Source: JACDAV01 sp964626755 (GTDB taxonomy: Bacteria > Chloroflexota > Limnocylindria > Limnocylindrales > CSP1-4). Taken from it: 64,000 nucleotides of DNA. Each line of letters begins with the position of its first letter. The stretch's first letter is position 1. Of the stretch, positions 32,704-40,250 are shown in pieces. A program made the translations under genes and the position numbers. The stretch spans positions 1-64,000 of the forward strand of contig CAZVGO010000039.1 in the NCBI GenBank assembly GCA_964626755.1, read 5' to 3'. The notes beneath the pieces were generated by a model. It searched no databases. It had not been told where the DNA came from and worked only from the letters and a program-made list of their open reading frames with translations.

Positions 32704-33800
32704 GGGGCGTCGAGGGCCGCGGCGATCGCCTCTGCCGCCCCGGCCGGTCGGAGGTCGAGCGTGGCCGCCCGGTCGCGCGCCGCCGCCCCGGCCTCCCCGG
32801 CCGGCGCAAGTCGGGCCAGCTCCGCGACCGCCCGCTCCGCATCGAGGCCGATGACCGCCATCCGCCCGTCCGAGCCCGCGAGCGCCTCGACCCACTCGGT
32901 CGTTCCGCGCAGGACGAGACACGGCACGTGCAGCCAGGCGCTCTCCCGCTGGACGCCGCCGCTGTCGGTCAGCACGGCGGCCGCATGGAGCTGGAGCGCG
33001 AGCGACATCCGGTAGCCGAGCGGCTCCGTGACGAGGACGTTCGGCCCGGGACCGGCGGCTTCGCGATCCATCGCCACGCGCGTCCCGGGGTGGAGTGCGA
33101 GGATCACCGGCCGGTCGGGCCGGGCGACAGCGCGGAGGAGCCGGGTCCAGGCCCGGACCGCCTCGGGCACGCGGTTCTCGGCCCGGTGGATCGTGGCGAA
33201 CAGGTACCCACCCGGCGAGAGGCCCTCGACCGGCAGCGCGCGCAGGACGGCCGGGTCACGCACGTCGCACGAGACGCGAGCCGCGAGATCCTGCATGAGG
33301 TCGCCCACGAGGTCCACGCCGTCGACGATCCCCTCGGCCGCGAGATTCGCGACCGCGGTGGGGGTCGGCGCGAACCGCCAGCGCGAGAGGTGGTCCGCGA
33401 CGATCCGGTTGATCTCCTCGGGCATCGACCGGTCGAATGAGCGGAGGCCGGCCTCGACGTGGGCGACCGGGATCGTCAGCTTGGCTGCCGCGAGGGCGCC
33501 CGCGAGGGTCGAGTTCGTGTCGCCGTAGACGAGGACGGCGTCGGGCCGCTCGCGCAGGAGGATCGACTCGACCCCGGAGAGGATCGCGCCGGTCTGCGCG
33601 GCGTGGCTGCCGCTCCCGATGCCCAGCGTCTCGTCCGGCGCCGGCAGCGACAGCTCCTCGAAGAACGCGCCGGCGAGGGCATCGTCGTAATGCTGGCCGG
33701 TGTCGACGAAGCACTCCTCGTGATGCTGCCGGAGGACCGGCGAGAGCGCCGCCGCCTTGATCAGCTGGGGGCGCGTGCCGACGACGCTGACAATCCGCAC
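32700..33800 (-). CDS. Non-hydrolysing UDP-sugar 2-epimerase (WecB/WbpI family)
   Basis: A 366-aa epimerase with VVGTRPQLIKAAALSPVL, DTGQHYDDALAGAFF, YGDTNSTLAGALAAAKL, HVEAGLRSFDRSMPEEINR and TDSGGVQRESAWLHVPCLVLRGTTEW. The last block differs from the paralogue at 21.8 kb (RPNTERPIT replaced by RGTTEWVEA), a change seen in members acting on other UDP-sugars. In this operon the expected reaction is WbpI-like: UDP-GlcNAc(3NAc)A to UDP-ManNAc(3NAc)A. GTG 33800 begins at VRIVSVVGTRPQ, the normal family start. It follows the dehydrogenase by 10 nt. Confidence 0.92.
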   Translation of the reverse strand: MRIVSVVGTRPQLIKAAALSPVLRQHHEECFVDTGQHYDDALAGAFFEELSLPAPDETLGIGSGSHAAQTGAILSGVESILLRERPDAVLVYGDTNSTLAGALAAAKLTIPVAHVEAGLRSFDRSMPEEINRIVADHLSRWRFAPTPTAVANLAAEGIVDGVDLVGDLMQDLAARVSCDVRDPAVLRALPVEGLSPGGYLFATIHRAENRVPEAVRAWTRLLRAVARPDRPVILALHPGTRVAMDREAAGPGPNVLVTEPLGYRMSLALQLHAAAVLTDSGGVQRESAWLHVPCLVLRGTTEWVEALAGSDGRMAVIGLDAERAVAELARLAPAGEAGAAARDRAATLDLRPAGAAEAIAAALDAP

Positions 33801-33810
33801 GATGGGGAGC

Positions 33811-35220
33811 CTAGCGGGTTCCGGGCACGCCGACCCCCTGGTACGCCACGCCCTTCGGGACCTCGAGGCCCCGGAGCGAGTTGCGACCGTCGAACACGAG
33901 CTCGAGATCCGGAAACCACCCGAAGTCGAGGTCGCGGAACGCCGGGTCGGCCGTCTGGGTGACGATCGCCCGGAACGGCGCGGTCTCGCCCCACTGCCAG
34001 GGCGCGGCATTCGTCCGCCCGATCTCCTCGGCCGACAGCAGTGGATCCCACGCCGCGACCACCGCGCCGTGGAACGTCAGGCGGTCGATGAGGGGCAGCG
34101 CCCGCGAGTAGGCGAGCTCCTTCACGCCGTGACGATACGTCAGCCCGAGGACGAGGATCGGGACACCGTCGAGCGACTCGAGGCGTTTCTGGATGGCCTT
34201 GATCGCGAGGCCCACCTGGCCGTCGTTCACCCGCCGCGCCTGGGCGATCAGCTCGAGCTCCGGGGCACGGGCCAGCAGGAAATGGGGATAGACGGGGATG
34301 CAGTGACCACCGACGCCGAGGCCGGGCTGGTGAATGTGGCTGTACGGCTGGCTGTTCGCGGCCGCGATGACCTCCTGGACGTCGACCCCGGCCCTGTCCG
34401 CGTAGCGCGCCAGCTCGTTCGCCAGCGCGATGTTCACGTCGCGGTACGTCGTGTCGGCGAGCTTCGACAGCTCGGCGGCCTCGGCCGAGCTCATCGCGAC
34501 GATCTCCGCGTCGAGCACCGAGTCGTAGAACGACGCTGCCCGCGCGGTCGAGGCGGGGCCGAGACCGCCGATGAGCTTTGGATAGGTGGCCAGGTTTCGA
34601 AGTGCCGCGCCCGAGTAGAGCCGCTCCGGGGAGAACGCGACGAACAGGTCCTCGTCGACCCGCAGGCCGGTCGCTTCTGTCAGCCGAGCCCCGTACCGGG
34701 CGCGGGTGTCGCCGACCGGCAGGGTCGTCTCGAAGATCACCGTGGAGCCGGCACGGAGCCCCGGCGCGACCGAGTCGACCGCCGCGTCCATGGACCGGTG
34801 ATCGGGCCGCTGCTCGTCGTCGAGGATCACCGGGACGATGAGCACGACGACGTCGGCGTCGCGGGCGGCCGCCGCGCCGTCGGTCGTAGCCCGGAGCCGG
34901 CCGTCGGCGTGGGCGGCGGCGACGAGCTCCGCGAGCCCGGGCTCCTCGCCCACGTGCGACCGACCCTCATTGATCGCCGCGACCACGGCCTCCTGGACGT
35001 CGACCGCGACGACCCGCCAGCCGTGGGATGCGAACTGGGCCGCGAGCGGCAGACCCATCTTGCCGGCCCCGACGACGGCCACGACCCCGGCCGTGCCGGG
35101 CGCCCCTATCCACGGCGAAGCGAGACGGGCAGCATCGTGGAGGCACGGGTTCGGCGGCACATCGATCGACAGCCCCAGGAAGCTCGGCCCGGCCTGGCTC
35201 GGGCGCGTCGTGATCGTCAC
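33811..35220 (-). CDS. UDP-sugar 6-dehydrogenase (nucleotide sugar dehydrogenase)
   Basis: A 469-aa NAD-dependent dehydrogenase with GAGKMGLPLA in place of the usual GLGYVGLP, FSPERLYSG, the lysine motif LSKLADTTYRDVNIALANELA and catalytic C307 in LGVGGHCIPVYPHFLL. A ~45-residue N-terminal extension precedes the Rossmann fold. It is only distantly like the dehydrogenase at 20.3 kb. In operon context it should oxidise UDP-GlcNAc to UDP-GlcNAcA, the first step of the WbpA-type pathway. GTG start overlaps the oxidoreductase stop (GTGA). Confidence 0.9.
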   Translation of the reverse strand: MTITTRPSQAGPSFLGLSIDVPPNPCLHDAARLASPWIGAPGTAGVVAVVGAGKMGLPLAAQFASHGWRVVAVDVQEAVVAAINEGRSHVGEEPGLAELVAAAHADGRLRATTDGAAAARDADVVVLIVPVILDDEQRPDHRSMDAAVDSVAPGLRAGSTVIFETTLPVGDTRARYGARLTEATGLRVDEDLFVAFSPERLYSGAALRNLATYPKLIGGLGPASTARAASFYDSVLDAEIVAMSSAEAAELSKLADTTYRDVNIALANELARYADRAGVDVQEVIAAANSQPYSHIHQPGLGVGGHCIPVYPHFLLARAPELELIAQARRVNDGQVGLAIKAIQKRLESLDGVPILVLGLTYRHGVKELAYSRALPLIDRLTFHGAVVAAWDPLLSAEEIGRTNAAPWQWGETAPFRAIVTQTADPAFRDLDFGWFPDLELVFDGRNSLRGLEVPKGVAYQGVGVPGTR

Positions 35221-36266
35221 GCCGGCGATCCCCCGGCCACCACGTCGTCCAGCCGGACCGCCTGGTGGGCCGCCGCCGAGGCGAGCAGCGCCTCCGCGAT
35301 GGCTATCGCCCAGACGCCGTCCTCCACGTCGACCTGCGGGTCGGCACCGTCGCGGGCCATGCGGACGAATGCCTCGATCTCCGCTGCGAGCGGCTCCGCC
35401 GCGGCGACCGGCAGCTCGGCGACCTCGCCCTCGAACGTCGGGGCGTACCCGCCGAGCAGCTTCGGGTTCGTCGTGTCGGTCGCCCGGGTGAACGTCAGCC
35501 GCTGGCTGAGGTAGTCGAGCTCGAACATCCCCTCCTCACCGACGACCACGAGCTGGCGCCGCTTCGCGGGGGTTAGCCAGTTGACGTCGAGCATCCCGGT
35601 GGTGCCGGACGGGAAGTGGAGGAGGCCGAACAGGAGGTCCTCGTGCTCGCCGTGGATCCGCCGGGCCGTCTCCGCGTAGACCCGCTCCGGCCGCTCGCCT
35701 GCCACCCACGACAGCATGTCGACGTCGTGGGTCGCGAGGTCGACGGTCACACCGACGTCGCGGATCCGGGCCGGGAACGGGCCCGCCCGCCGGCTGGCGA
35801 TCGCGTAGACCGTGGATAACCATCCATCGCGCAGCAGCCGTCCCAGCTCGAGGACGGCCGGGTTGAATCGCTCGACGTGACCCACCTGCACCGGCACGCC
35901 GCGCTCGCGGGCAGCCCGGGCGATCTCGCGTCCGTCGGCGGACGAGGCGGCAAGCGGCTTCTCGACGAGCAGAGGCAGGCCCCGCTCGATCGCGGCGAGG
36001 GCGATCGCGAGGTGGGCCGTCGTCGGGGCGGCCACGATCACCGCGTCGAGCTCGGCCTCGGCGAGCATCGCAAGCGGCTCGTCGAACCTCTGGGCGCCGG
36101 GTGGGCTGGTCGCCCCGCGGAGTGCCCCGGGATCGGGATCGGCGATCGCGACCACGTCGACGTCGTCGCGTCCGACGAGCACCCGGAGGTGGTTGCGGCC
36201 CATCGAGCCGAGCCCGGCGAGGCCCACCCGGAGGGGACGGCCCGCCGAGCGTCGCCCGCCGGTCAC
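35217..36266 (-). CDS. Gfo/Idh/MocA oxidoreductase (WbpB/WlbA-like)
   Basis: A 349-aa NAD-dependent sugar-nucleotide oxidoreductase: Rossmann motif GLAGLGSMGRNHLRVL, the EKP motif with K103, QVGHVERFNPAV and the C-terminal catalytic-region stretch TVDLATHDVDMLSWV. WbpB/WlbA enzymes oxidise C3 of UDP-GlcNAcA to a 3-keto sugar for the aminotransferase. The genes before and after encode exactly the preceding and next steps. GTG start overlaps the aminotransferase stop (GTGA). Confidence 0.92.
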   Translation of the reverse strand: MTGGRRSAGRPLRVGLAGLGSMGRNHLRVLVGRDDVDVVAIADPDPGALRGATSPPGAQRFDEPLAMLAEAELDAVIVAAPTTAHLAIALAAIERGLPLLVEKPLAASSADGREIARAARERGVPVQVGHVERFNPAVLELGRLLRDGWLSTVYAIASRRAGPFPARIRDVGVTVDLATHDVDMLSWVAGERPERVYAETARRIHGEHEDLLFGLLHFPSGTTGMLDVNWLTPAKRRQLVVVGEEGMFELDYLSQRLTFTRATDTTNPKLLGGYAPTFEGEVAELPVAAAEPLAAEIEAFVRMARDGADPQVDVEDGVWAIAIAEALLASAAAHQAVRLDDVVAGGSPA

Positions 36267-37411
36267 CCTGCGGCCGACCTGGCGGGCGGCAGCCCGGACC
36301 CTGGCCGGCTTGCGCCGACGTCAATCCTTGCATGGCGCTCGACAGCGCGGCGCAGGGCGTCGATCACCTGGCCGCGCTCGTCGTCGGTCAGACCCGGGAA
36401 GATCGGCAGCGCGAGCGTCGTGGCCGCGGCGCGGTCCGTGACCGGCAGGTCGGCGTGAATGCCGCGTTCCTTGATGTACGGCTGGCGATGGACAGGGATC
36501 GGGTAGTAGACCTCCGCGCCGACGCCCGCTTCCCGGATCGAAGCGAGGATCGCATCCCGTGCGTCGCCGACGTCGACGACGTACTGGTGGAAGACGTGGG
36601 TCCGGCCGGCAGGAGTCGGCGGCGTCCGGATGGGCAGGTCGGCGAACGCGTCGTCGTATGCGGCGGCGATGCCCTGCCGCCGGAGCGTATTCCGGGAGAG
36701 CTTGTCGAGCTGGACGAGTCCGATCGCCGCTGCGATGTCCGTCAGCCGGAAGTTGTAGCCGAGGATCTCGAAGTCGTAGCGGTTCCGCATCCCCTGGTTC
36801 CGGTAGAGGCGCAGCCAGTCGGCCAGGGCGTCGTCGTCGGTCGTGACGAAGCCGCCCTCGGCCGTCGTCATGTTCTTCGTCGCGTACAGGCTGAACGCCC
36901 CGTGCCCGAAGCTCCCGGCGATCCGGCCGCGATACGTGGCGCCGTGCGCCTGGGCAGCATCCTCGACGACCGCGAGCCCGTGGCGGTCGGCGATCGCCCG
37001 GATCATGTCCATGTCGGCGACGAGCCCGAACAGGTGAACCGGGACGATCGCCCGGGTGCGCGGGGTGATCGCGGCCTCGATCCGCTCCGCGTCGATCAGC
37101 CAGGTGTCCGGCTCGACGTCGACGAACACCGGGGTCGCGCCGGTCGACAGGATCGCGTTGGCGGTCGCCGCAAACGTGTGGGCAACCGTGATCGCCTCGT
37201 CACCCGGGCCGAGTCCGAGGCCGGCGAAGATCGACATCAGCGCGACGGTGCCGTTGCTCATCGCGATCGCGTGGCTGACGCCGACCCGCTCGGCCCAGCG
37301 CGCCTCGAGTTCGCGCACCCGCCGGCCCTGGACGATCATCCCGCTGGCGAGCACCTCGGCGACGGCGTCCGCCTCCTCGCGTCCGAGGTCCGGCCGGGCG
37401 ATCGGGATCAC
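36263..37411 (-). CDS. DegT/DnrJ/EryC1 aminotransferase (WbpE-like)
   Basis: A 382-aa PLP enzyme that would aminate the 3-keto UDP-sugar. Motifs: RPDLGREEADAVAEVLASGMIVQG at the N-terminus, SNGTVALMSIFAGL, VEDAAQAHGATYRG and the PLP lysine K179 in LYATKNMTTAEGG. The active-site region is closest to the WbpE/WlbC group. The start is GTG 37411, overlapping the acetyltransferase stop as GTGA; the longer open frame antisense to that gene was rejected. Confidence 0.93.
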   Translation of the reverse strand: MIPIARPDLGREEADAVAEVLASGMIVQGRRVRELEARWAERVGVSHAIAMSNGTVALMSIFAGLGLGPGDEAITVAHTFAATANAILSTGATPVFVDVEPDTWLIDAERIEAAITPRTRAIVPVHLFGLVADMDMIRAIADRHGLAVVEDAAQAHGATYRGRIAGSFGHGAFSLYATKNMTTAEGGFVTTDDDALADWLRLYRNQGMRNRYDFEILGYNFRLTDIAAAIGLVQLDKLSRNTLRRQGIAAAYDDAFADLPIRTPPTPAGRTHVFHQYVVDVGDARDAILASIREAGVGAEVYYPIPVHRQPYIKERGIHADLPVTDRAAATTLALPIFPGLTDDERGQVIDALRRAVERHARIDVGASRPGSGLPPARSAAG

Positions 37412-38079
37412 GCGGGCGCACCCTGGGGTGGACCGATCCGCTCCTCGAGCGTCTCGCCGTCCGGCACGTAGATGTACTGCCTTCCGCACGACTCGCAGAC
37501 GAGGTTCCTGTCGATCGCGTACTTCTCACGCTCGGCCGGAGCATCGTGTCCGGTCGAGTCCTTCAGGCGCCGCCCGCAGGCACACACCCACCCAATGCGG
37601 CGCGCCGGGCTGCCCGCGACCAGCGCGTGGCCGGGCACGTCCCGGGTGACGACCGCGCCGGCCCCGATCATCGCGTACGTCCCCACGTCGAGCCCGGCGA
37701 CGACGACGGCACCCGCCCCCACCGAACAGCCGTGGCGAAGCGTGATCGGCGCGATGGTCCAGTCGTCGTCTCCCGCGAGATCGCCCGCCGAGTTGATCGC
37801 CCGCGGGTAGCGATCGTTGGTGAGGATCGCCCCGGGGCCGATGAACACGCCGTCCTCGACACTCACGCCGCGGTAGAGGAGGGCGCCGTTCTGGACCTTG
37901 ACCCGATCGCCGAGGGTGACCTCGACGTCGACGAACACGTCGCGTCCGATGACGCACTCGGCGCCGATCCGGGCCCCTCGGCGGATCTGGGCACGCTGCC
38001 AGACAGCCGTCGCGGGACCGACCGAGACGTCCGGCTCGAGATCCGCGGACGGGTGGACCCGCGCAGACGGATCGATCAC
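37408..38079 (-). CDS. Hexapeptide-repeat N-acetyltransferase (WbpD-like) with C-terminal zinc ribbon
   Basis: A 223-aa left-handed beta-helix acetyltransferase that would acetylate the 3-amino group to give the 2,3-diacetamido uronic acid. Helix rungs run from ARVHPSADLEPDVSVGPATAVWQ to AGLDVGTYAMIGAGAVVTRDVPGHALVAGSPARRIG, with the loop GAILTNDRYPRA. After the helix the chain continues for ~50 residues with CACG and CESC pairs, a probable zinc ribbon absent from the classical Pseudomonas WbpD. GTG 38079 starts 7 nt after the upstream stop; downstream it overlaps the aminotransferase as GTGA. Confidence 0.92.
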   Translation of the reverse strand: MIDPSARVHPSADLEPDVSVGPATAVWQRAQIRRGARIGAECVIGRDVFVDVEVTLGDRVKVQNGALLYRGVSVEDGVFIGPGAILTNDRYPRAINSAGDLAGDDDWTIAPITLRHGCSVGAGAVVVAGLDVGTYAMIGAGAVVTRDVPGHALVAGSPARRIGWVCACGRRLKDSTGHDAPAEREKYAIDRNLVCESCGRQYIYVPDGETLEERIGPPQGAPA

Positions 38080-38086
38080 GGGCGAC

Positions 38087-38851
38087 CTAGCGACGCCGGC
38101 GGAGGATCGACACGATGATCCCGAAGGTGGCCCCAAAGGCGATCGCGCCACGCCAGTCGAGTAGCGCCCGGACGTCTCCCTCGACCCGCCGGGCGATGAG
38201 GAAGAGGACACCGCTCGGGCGCTGGAAGACGACGCGCTCGGCAAGGACCGTCTGGACGAGCGACTGCTCTACGTGGGCCTCGCGGGCCACGACCGCGTTC
38301 ACGCCCCCCTTGCTTATCCGGACGTCCGTCGCGAAGGCCGCGCCGATGCCGCCCATCTCGACCGAGACAGTTTCGCCGCGAGCGATCCCGATCCCGCCCA
38401 TCGAGACCGCCACGTCCCGGGCATCGACCCGGCCGATCCCGCCCTGCCGGACGTCGACCGTGGTCGCGTTCGCGAAGCCGACTCCTCCCTGGCTGACGAG
38501 GACGGAATCGGCCCGAACCTCGCCGGGCACGACGGCCGTCGTGGGTTGGTCGGCCGGCGAAGGCGGCGTTGCTGCGGCGCGGGCGGCGGCGCGGAGGTCC
38601 GCCCGTCTCGCCCGCGCGGTGCCCTCGGCCGGCGGCAGCTTCGCCGCCTTCGGCGGCGCCTTGCTCGGCGCCTTCGGTGCGGGGGCGGCGGCCGACGGCC
38701 GGGGCGGGCGAGACTTCGGCATGGGCTGGGCCGAGGCCGGATCCGCGGGCTCCTGCCCGTCGGTCAGCTCGGCGGCCTCGCGGAGCGCAGCCTCCTCGGC
38801 CGCGGCGAGGTCGGGGTCTTCGGTCGGATCGGGGTTCGGCGGCTCGGCCAT
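38087..38851 (-). CDS. Repeat protein with 15-residue Gly-Gly repeats and C-terminal membrane anchor
   Basis: A 254-aa protein of unknown function. Residues 1-~110 are acidic then Pro/Ala/Lys-rich and probably disordered. Residues ~117-220 contain about six repeats of 15 residues with pattern VxVxxGG(I/V)GxxxA; glycine pairs fall at 122, 137, 152, 167 and 182, an exact period. That suggests a beta-solenoid, in the manner of bactofilin or pentapeptide proteins, but I recognise no family. One hydrophobic segment plus RRRR ends the chain. GGAGAAG sits 2 nt before ATG 38851. It is the first gene of the eight-gene sugar/GT operon, 7 nt before the acetyltransferase. Confidence 0.75.
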   Translation of the reverse strand: MAEPPNPDPTEDPDLAAAEEAALREAAELTDGQEPADPASAQPMPKSRPPRPSAAAPAPKAPSKAPPKAAKLPPAEGTARARRADLRAAARAAATPPSPADQPTTAVVPGEVRADSVLVSQGGVGFANATTVDVRQGGIGRVDARDVAVSMGGIGIARGETVSVEMGGIGAAFATDVRISKGGVNAVVAREAHVEQSLVQTVLAERVVFQRPSGVLFLIARRVEGDVRALLDWRGAIAFGATFGIIVSILRRRR

Positions 38852-39043
38852 CTCTTCTCCCTGGGTGTCGTGGGCCAGCCTACCGCAGCCGCCGGAGACC
38901 GCGCACTCGCTCGCACCCGGCGGGTCGTTCCGGGCCGGGTCCGGTATGCTCCTCGTGGCGCGCCCCGTCCGCGTTGCCGCGAGAGGGATCATCACCGTCA
39001 CTACGCCGTTCCACTCCCACCGGGCGCGTCGGCGACCACGCCC

Positions 39044-40222
39044 GTGAGGCGCACTCTGGCCCTGATCCTTGCGATGGTCGCCCTCGGCACGGGGGCGATC
39101 GTCGGGATCGTCGTGGCGATGGGCGGCCAGCCCGGCGGCGCTCAGCCGAGCGCCAGCCCGCCCGTGGCGGCCGCCCCGACAGCTACCGCCACGGCGACGC
39201 CGCAGGTCACGCCCTCCCCGACGCCGACGCCCCGACCGACACCCGTCCCTACCCCGACCCCCGTGCCTGCGCCGCTGACCGGCCGTGCGGTCACGGCAGA
39301 GGTTGCGGCCCAGCGCTCGATCGCCGTGATGATCGACGACCACCCGGACGCCCGGCCGCAATCGGGCTTCAACGCGGCGGCGGTCGTCTGGCACGCACCC
39401 GCCGAGGGCGGCGTCCCGCGCTACATGCTGATCTTCCAGGACACGCTGCCCGCGTCCCTCGGACCCGTCCGCAGCGCGCGCCAGTACTTCATCGAGTGGG
39501 CCGCCGAATGGCGGGCGATGTACGTTCACTCGGGCGGCTCACCCCAGGCGCTCGCGACGCTCCGGTCGAAGGGCAAAGGCCAATGGGTCTACAACGCCGA
39601 CGAGTTCCGCTGGGGCGGCGTCTACCTGTGGCGCATTCGCCAGCGGTTCGCGCCGCACAACGTGTACACGGACGACGAGAACCTCCGGAAGATGGCGGAG
39701 AGGCTCGGGGCGGACGACGAGGCGATGGCCCCAGCCTGGTCGTTCCGGCCGGACGCACCGCTATCCCGCCGGCCGGTCGGAGGCAAGATCTCGACGGCAT
39801 ACAGCTACAACCGGATCGGATACACCTATGACCGGGCATCGAACACCTACGTCCGAAGCGTCACCGGGGCAGCGCCCCAGATCGACGCGGGGGACGGCGA
39901 GCGGGTGGCTCCGAAAAACGTCGTCATCATGCTGGTGAAGTTCGGCCGGCTGAATGACGGGCACCCGTCGAAGGGTCGCCAGGAGGCCGCGAATGTCGGC
40001 AAGGGCACGGCATGGATCGCGACGAACGGCAGAACGATCAAGGGCACCTGGCGCAAGGCGTCGATCACGGAGCCGACACTCTTCTTTGGCGGGGACGGAA
40101 AGCCCGTGTCGCTGACGATCGGCCAGACGTTCATCCAGGTCATGCCGGTCGGGACGAAGATCACGATCACCGCTGGCGCGGGGCCGGAGCTCCCGCCACG
40201 TGGAACGCCCACGCAGGAGTAG
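39044..40222 (+). CDS. DUF3048 (YerB-like) secreted protein
   Basis: A 392-aa protein: signal/anchor segment at residues ~3-25, a Pro/Thr-rich linker (PTPTPRPTPVPTPTPVP), then DUF3048 N and C domains. The N-domain signature is visible: VMIDDHPDARPQSGF, AEGGVPRYMLIFQ, GPVRSARQYFIEWA. The C-domain includes YSYNRIGYTYDRASNTYVR and late VGKGTAWIATNGRTIKGTWRK. YerB-type proteins are extracytoplasmic and of unknown function. GTG 39044 is the first start that leaves a good signal sequence; no ribosome site is seen. It is divergent from the operon above and convergent with the next GT4. Confidence 0.85.
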   Translation: MRRTLALILAMVALGTGAIVGIVVAMGGQPGGAQPSASPPVAAAPTATATATPQVTPSPTPTPRPTPVPTPTPVPAPLTGRAVTAEVAAQRSIAVMIDDHPDARPQSGFNAAAVVWHAPAEGGVPRYMLIFQDTLPASLGPVRSARQYFIEWAAEWRAMYVHSGGSPQALATLRSKGKGQWVYNADEFRWGGVYLWRIRQRFAPHNVYTDDENLRKMAERLGADDEAMAPAWSFRPDAPLSRRPVGGKISTAYSYNRIGYTYDRASNTYVRSVTGAAPQIDAGDGERVAPKNVVIMLVKFGRLNDGHPSKGRQEAANVGKGTAWIATNGRTIKGTWRKASITEPTLFFGGDGKPVSLTIGQTFIQVMPVGTKITITAGAGPELPPRGTPTQE

Positions 40223-40250
40223 CGGGCTACCCGCGTCGCCCGGCGAGACG

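Noticed and set aside
32704..32922. N-terminal extension of the GT4 at 31402
   Set aside because: Gly/Arg/Pro-rich shadow of the epimerase frame; the ATG at 32703 gives the normal GT4 start and overlaps the epimerase stop.
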